From Mesostigma viride (taxonomy: Eukaryota; Streptophyta; Mesostigmatophyceae; Mesostigmatales; Mesostigmataceae): 64,000 bases of DNA. The notes beneath the pieces were generated by a model. That model saw only the letters and a program-made list of their open reading frames with translations. It was not told the DNA's origin and did not search any database. The DNA lies in contig RPFO01000156.1 of NCBI GenBank assembly GCA_009746045.1, forward strand, positions 126,001 to 190,000, read 5' to 3'. This document shows positions 61,336 through 64,000 of the stretch, in pieces. The position numbers were made by a program, and so were the translations under genes. The number at the start of each line of letters is the position of its first letter. Position 1 is the first letter of the stretch.

Positions 61336-61578
61336 GGGGGAGTATGTCATGTGGGGGAAGATCATCATGGCTATACAAGAGCTAGGGCATGGCTTCTCGA
61401 CAGAGAGCATCTCTCTGCATGGCATAGCATGGCTAAATTCTTAATGCAACATCCATGGGGGGTCCCATTATAGACAAAGCATGGCTAAATGTTGAAGGCA
61501 TCATCCATGGGGGCCATTATGGGCGCACATGCGCGGGGGCCACATGCTAGGCTAAGCCTTACTAATCTACACTACTGG
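61336..61578. other. short spacer before LINE copy D
   Basis: Holds a local duplication (agcatggctaaat with atccatgggggcc) at about 61420-61530. No gene. Confidence 0.5.
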
Positions 61579-63065
61579 TATATATATTCCTAGCGTCGTT
61601 CACTGGCTCCGGGGCGCTCTTCCGGCTCAGGTCCGGCTGGCCGCCGAGGGCCACGACGAACGCATCCAGTCGGCCTTGGCGCAGCTGGTCCCGGGCCCCG
61701 ACCTCCCGCCACATCATGCTATTCGCATTGCCTCCCTGCCTGCACCGGGATGGGTGGCTGCGGTCTGACTCGTGCCGCCCGGCTGGCCCCAGCAGCATTT
61801 TTGGGCTCCGTCGCTCAGTCGTGGGCGGAAAGCTGCCGGCTCCTGCCCCTTTTGGCAACGGCAGCGCCTGACCTCCTGGACCCCAGCAGCCCTTTGCCCT
61901 TCGTCACCGCCATCCAGGAGGCCTATGCTGAGATCCAGCAGGCCTGTTCTCCCGTCCGTGCCGCTCAGGCGGTACAGCGCCACCTCCCTCGCGGCACTCC
62001 CTCGGTCGCCTCCGTTCAATCTCCCGCCGCATTCCCTGCTCGCGTCATCGATAAACACCAGACTGAAACCTACGCGGGTATTCTGCACACGGCTGATTGG
62101 ATTGCTCTTTTCGCGGACCTCAACGCCCAGGGACGTGCGTGGCTGTTCTCGCTTTCCTTGCGGAGTGTGGGCTCGGCGTACCTTCGTGCTCTTCCCATAT
62201 GGCCCCCCCATTCGCCTTGGCTCCCAGCCACTACTCGGTGGCCGCTCCGGCACCAGCTATTTGCCCCGCAGCCTCTTGTTCCGGCCGGGCGGCCTTGTGG
62301 TAGCTGTGGGCAGCCGCTGGATCCCACGGGGACTCACTACCTTGCCTGCATGGGGGGCCAACAGAATCAGAATTGGTATTTGTATTTGCACACTGTCCTC
62401 CTGACGGTGGTGCTCGCCATGATTCGGTCGGTTTTCCCCCACGCGAACATCCGGTCCGAGGATGCGGATGGCGCTGCCTTCTATTCCCCCAACCACCGGC
62501 CTGACATCGTGGTGCTGGACTTTGAGGGGGGTGGCCGGCATCTGCTTATTGACGTTTCGGTGGCGCGGCCCTTGGCTCTTAGCCACGTGGCTGGGGCCTC
62601 CCTCACGGCAGGTTACACGGCGGACCGGGCGGAGCGGGCCAAGCTCCTGGCCTACGGCGACGTCGGGCACCATCGTGTGGTGCCCTTTGTCCTGGAGGAG
62701 TTTGGGGCCATGGGGCCCCTGACCTCCGCCTTCTTCAAGGAGTGTTGCCGGCTCCGGGAGGACCGGCTGGACCTGGAGGGCCAGCGGGCCCCATGGTCGG
62801 CGCGGACCTGGACGTCATATTGGCGTCAGCGCTTGTCGGTGGCGCTGACTCGGGCCATGGCTGACATCATGCTCCGCCGTACGCGGGCTGATTTTGCGGT
62901 GCAGCAGGGCTATTAGGTTCCTCCCGTTAGGCGTTTCCATTGGTCTTATCGTCGTATAGAGCTTTGACATGGCTCTGTATATAGGTTTATAGCTGGGCGT
63001 TTGCTTTGGTTTGAGTGATTTCACTCTGCTGTAAGTAATTATATTTTTAATATATATATTCCTAG
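61579..63065 (+). mobile_element. family-1 RLE-type LINE, 5'-truncated copy D
   Basis: The element runs 61594-63050, from the thumb (cgtcgttcactggctccggg) to the 3' tail, flanked by tatatatattcctag at 61579-61593 and 63051-63065. A 388-codon frame (61750-62916) is open through the knuckle and endonuclease, but relative to copy F there are insertions at about 61713 (3 bp), 61746 (2 bp), 62063 (3 bp), 62198 (2 bp) and 62242 (1 bp). The last three together roughly restore the frame, with changed residues between. Confidence 0.87.
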
Positions 63066-63996
63066 TTGTTCACATTGGTTCCGGCCCTTTACGCCATCGC
63101 TCTCCGCCACCAGCTCTTTGCCCCGCAACCTCTCATCACGGCGGGTGCGTCCTGCGGCAGCTGCGGGCTTGCTCTGGATACTACTGGGACGCACTACATC
63201 GCGTGCATGGGTGGCCAGCAGAACCAGAACTGGTTCCTCTATCTCCATACCGCTCTCCTCCGGGTGGTGTGTGCCATGGTTCGGTCGGTCTTTCCCCACT
63301 CCACCATCAAGTGCGAGGACGCGGATGGGGCCGCCCTCTACTCACCCAACCACCGCCCCGACATTACCGTGCTTGACTACGACGGGCAGGGTTGCCACCT
63401 GCTCATCGATGTCTCCGTGGCTCGGCCGCTTTCCGGTCGCCACATCCTCCGGGCGGCTGTGGATGCCGGCGCTGCTGCCGCTGTGGCTGAGCGCGACAAG
63501 TTTGCCTCCTACGGCAATGTGGGGCCCCACCGGGTCATCCCCTTTGTCCTTGAGGAGTTCGGGGCCATGGGCCCCAAGACAGCGGAGTTTTTCCACGAGT
63601 GCTGCCAGCGCCGTGAAGACCGCCTCGACCTCGAGGGTCAGACCGCCCCGTGGTCGGCCCGCACGTGGTCCTCGTATTGGCGGCAGCGCCTGTCACTCGC
63701 CCTCACTCGCACCGTGGCTGATGTGTTATTCCGCCGCACCCGGGCCGACTTTGTCGCGACCCATGCGGTCTAGATCCCTTCCAGGCCTGCATGGTGGGCC
63801 GGCAGCGCTGTTGCTGCGTGTAGTTTTGTGATGTATAGTTAGTTGTACCTTGTGCCGCTGGCGTGATCCTTGGATGTCTGTGTCAGATTACTATTAATTT
63901 CTTCAGGGTTATTCTCCCAGTTATCGGGTTTTTCCTTATGTTGCATGCCTATCTCACCTCCGTAATCTATCATTCTCAATGAATATATATTCCTAG
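63052..63996 (+). mobile_element. family-2 RLE-type LINE, 5'-truncated copy E, intact C-terminal frame
   Basis: The element runs 63066 to about 63982, with atatatattcctag at 63052-63065 and 63983-63996. The 235-codon frame ends at 63773 and holds the knuckle CGSCGLALDTTGTHYIAC, RPDITVLDYDGQG, LLIDVSVARP, VIPFVLEEFGAMGPKTAEFF and the end RTRADFVATHAV. It is the cleanest family-2 copy here and the reference for the small insertions in copy C. It lacks RT, so it is a dead fragment. Confidence 0.87.
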
Positions 63997-64000
63997 TCTG

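Overview
This is nuclear DNA of a eukaryote, most likely a flagellated photosynthetic alga of the green lineage. The evidence is GT-AG introns in every recognisable gene, an enkurin-domain axonemal protein, a plastid-type DUF3110 protein with a serine-rich leader, a large PPR protein, high-GC coding sequence, and a PAT/TOC-type tyrosine-recombinase retroelement of the kind known from volvocine algae. A complete mevalonate diphosphate decarboxylase gene argues against core chlorophytes, which are thought to have lost the mevalonate pathway. A prasinophyte of the pyramimonadalean type or an early streptophyte would fit; I cannot name the species.

Layout. 1.3-4.4 kb: p23 co-chaperone gene (+, 5 exons). 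5.5-9.9 kb: nested, inverted, 5'-truncated copies of two related non-LTR retrotransposon families with a restriction-like endonuclease. 10.0-15.3 kb: a 5.3-kb DIRS/PAT-like element (-) bounded by split direct repeats. 17.7-28.9 kb: mevalonate diphosphate decarboxylase (-, 9 exons), one intron of which holds about 2.5 kb of tetranucleotide satellite. 31.6-38.8 kb: PPR protein (+, 2 exons). 40.1-44.6 kb: a BED-finger remnant and a broken APE-type LINE carrying a MITE. 45.5-48.8 kb: DUF3110 protein (-, 4 exons), with a second MITE copy in an intron. 49.8-58.5 kb: enkurin-domain gene (+, 7 exons), with the longest LINE copy (872-codon ORF) in its third intron. 60.1-61.3 kb: an unrelated LINE RT fragment between inverted repeats. 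61.6-64.0 kb: two tandem LINE copies sharing one target-site duplication.

The five host genes are unrelated housekeeping functions: protein folding, isoprenoid synthesis, organelle RNA, plastid and flagellum. I see no operon or gene-cluster logic. Exon models were built by hand from splice sites and reading phase; all four intact models keep phase across every junction, and the PPR gene does except at two homopolymer-rich points.

The most unusual signals are: (1) several introns contain decayed tandem 'echoes' of their own exon-intron junctions, making arrays of decoy splice sites, in at least three genes; (2) RLE-type LINEs that repeatedly insert at (AT)n, including the AT-rich tails of earlier copies; (3) a DIRS/PAT element with near-identical split direct repeats and a 2A-like motif between RNase H and tyrosine recombinase.
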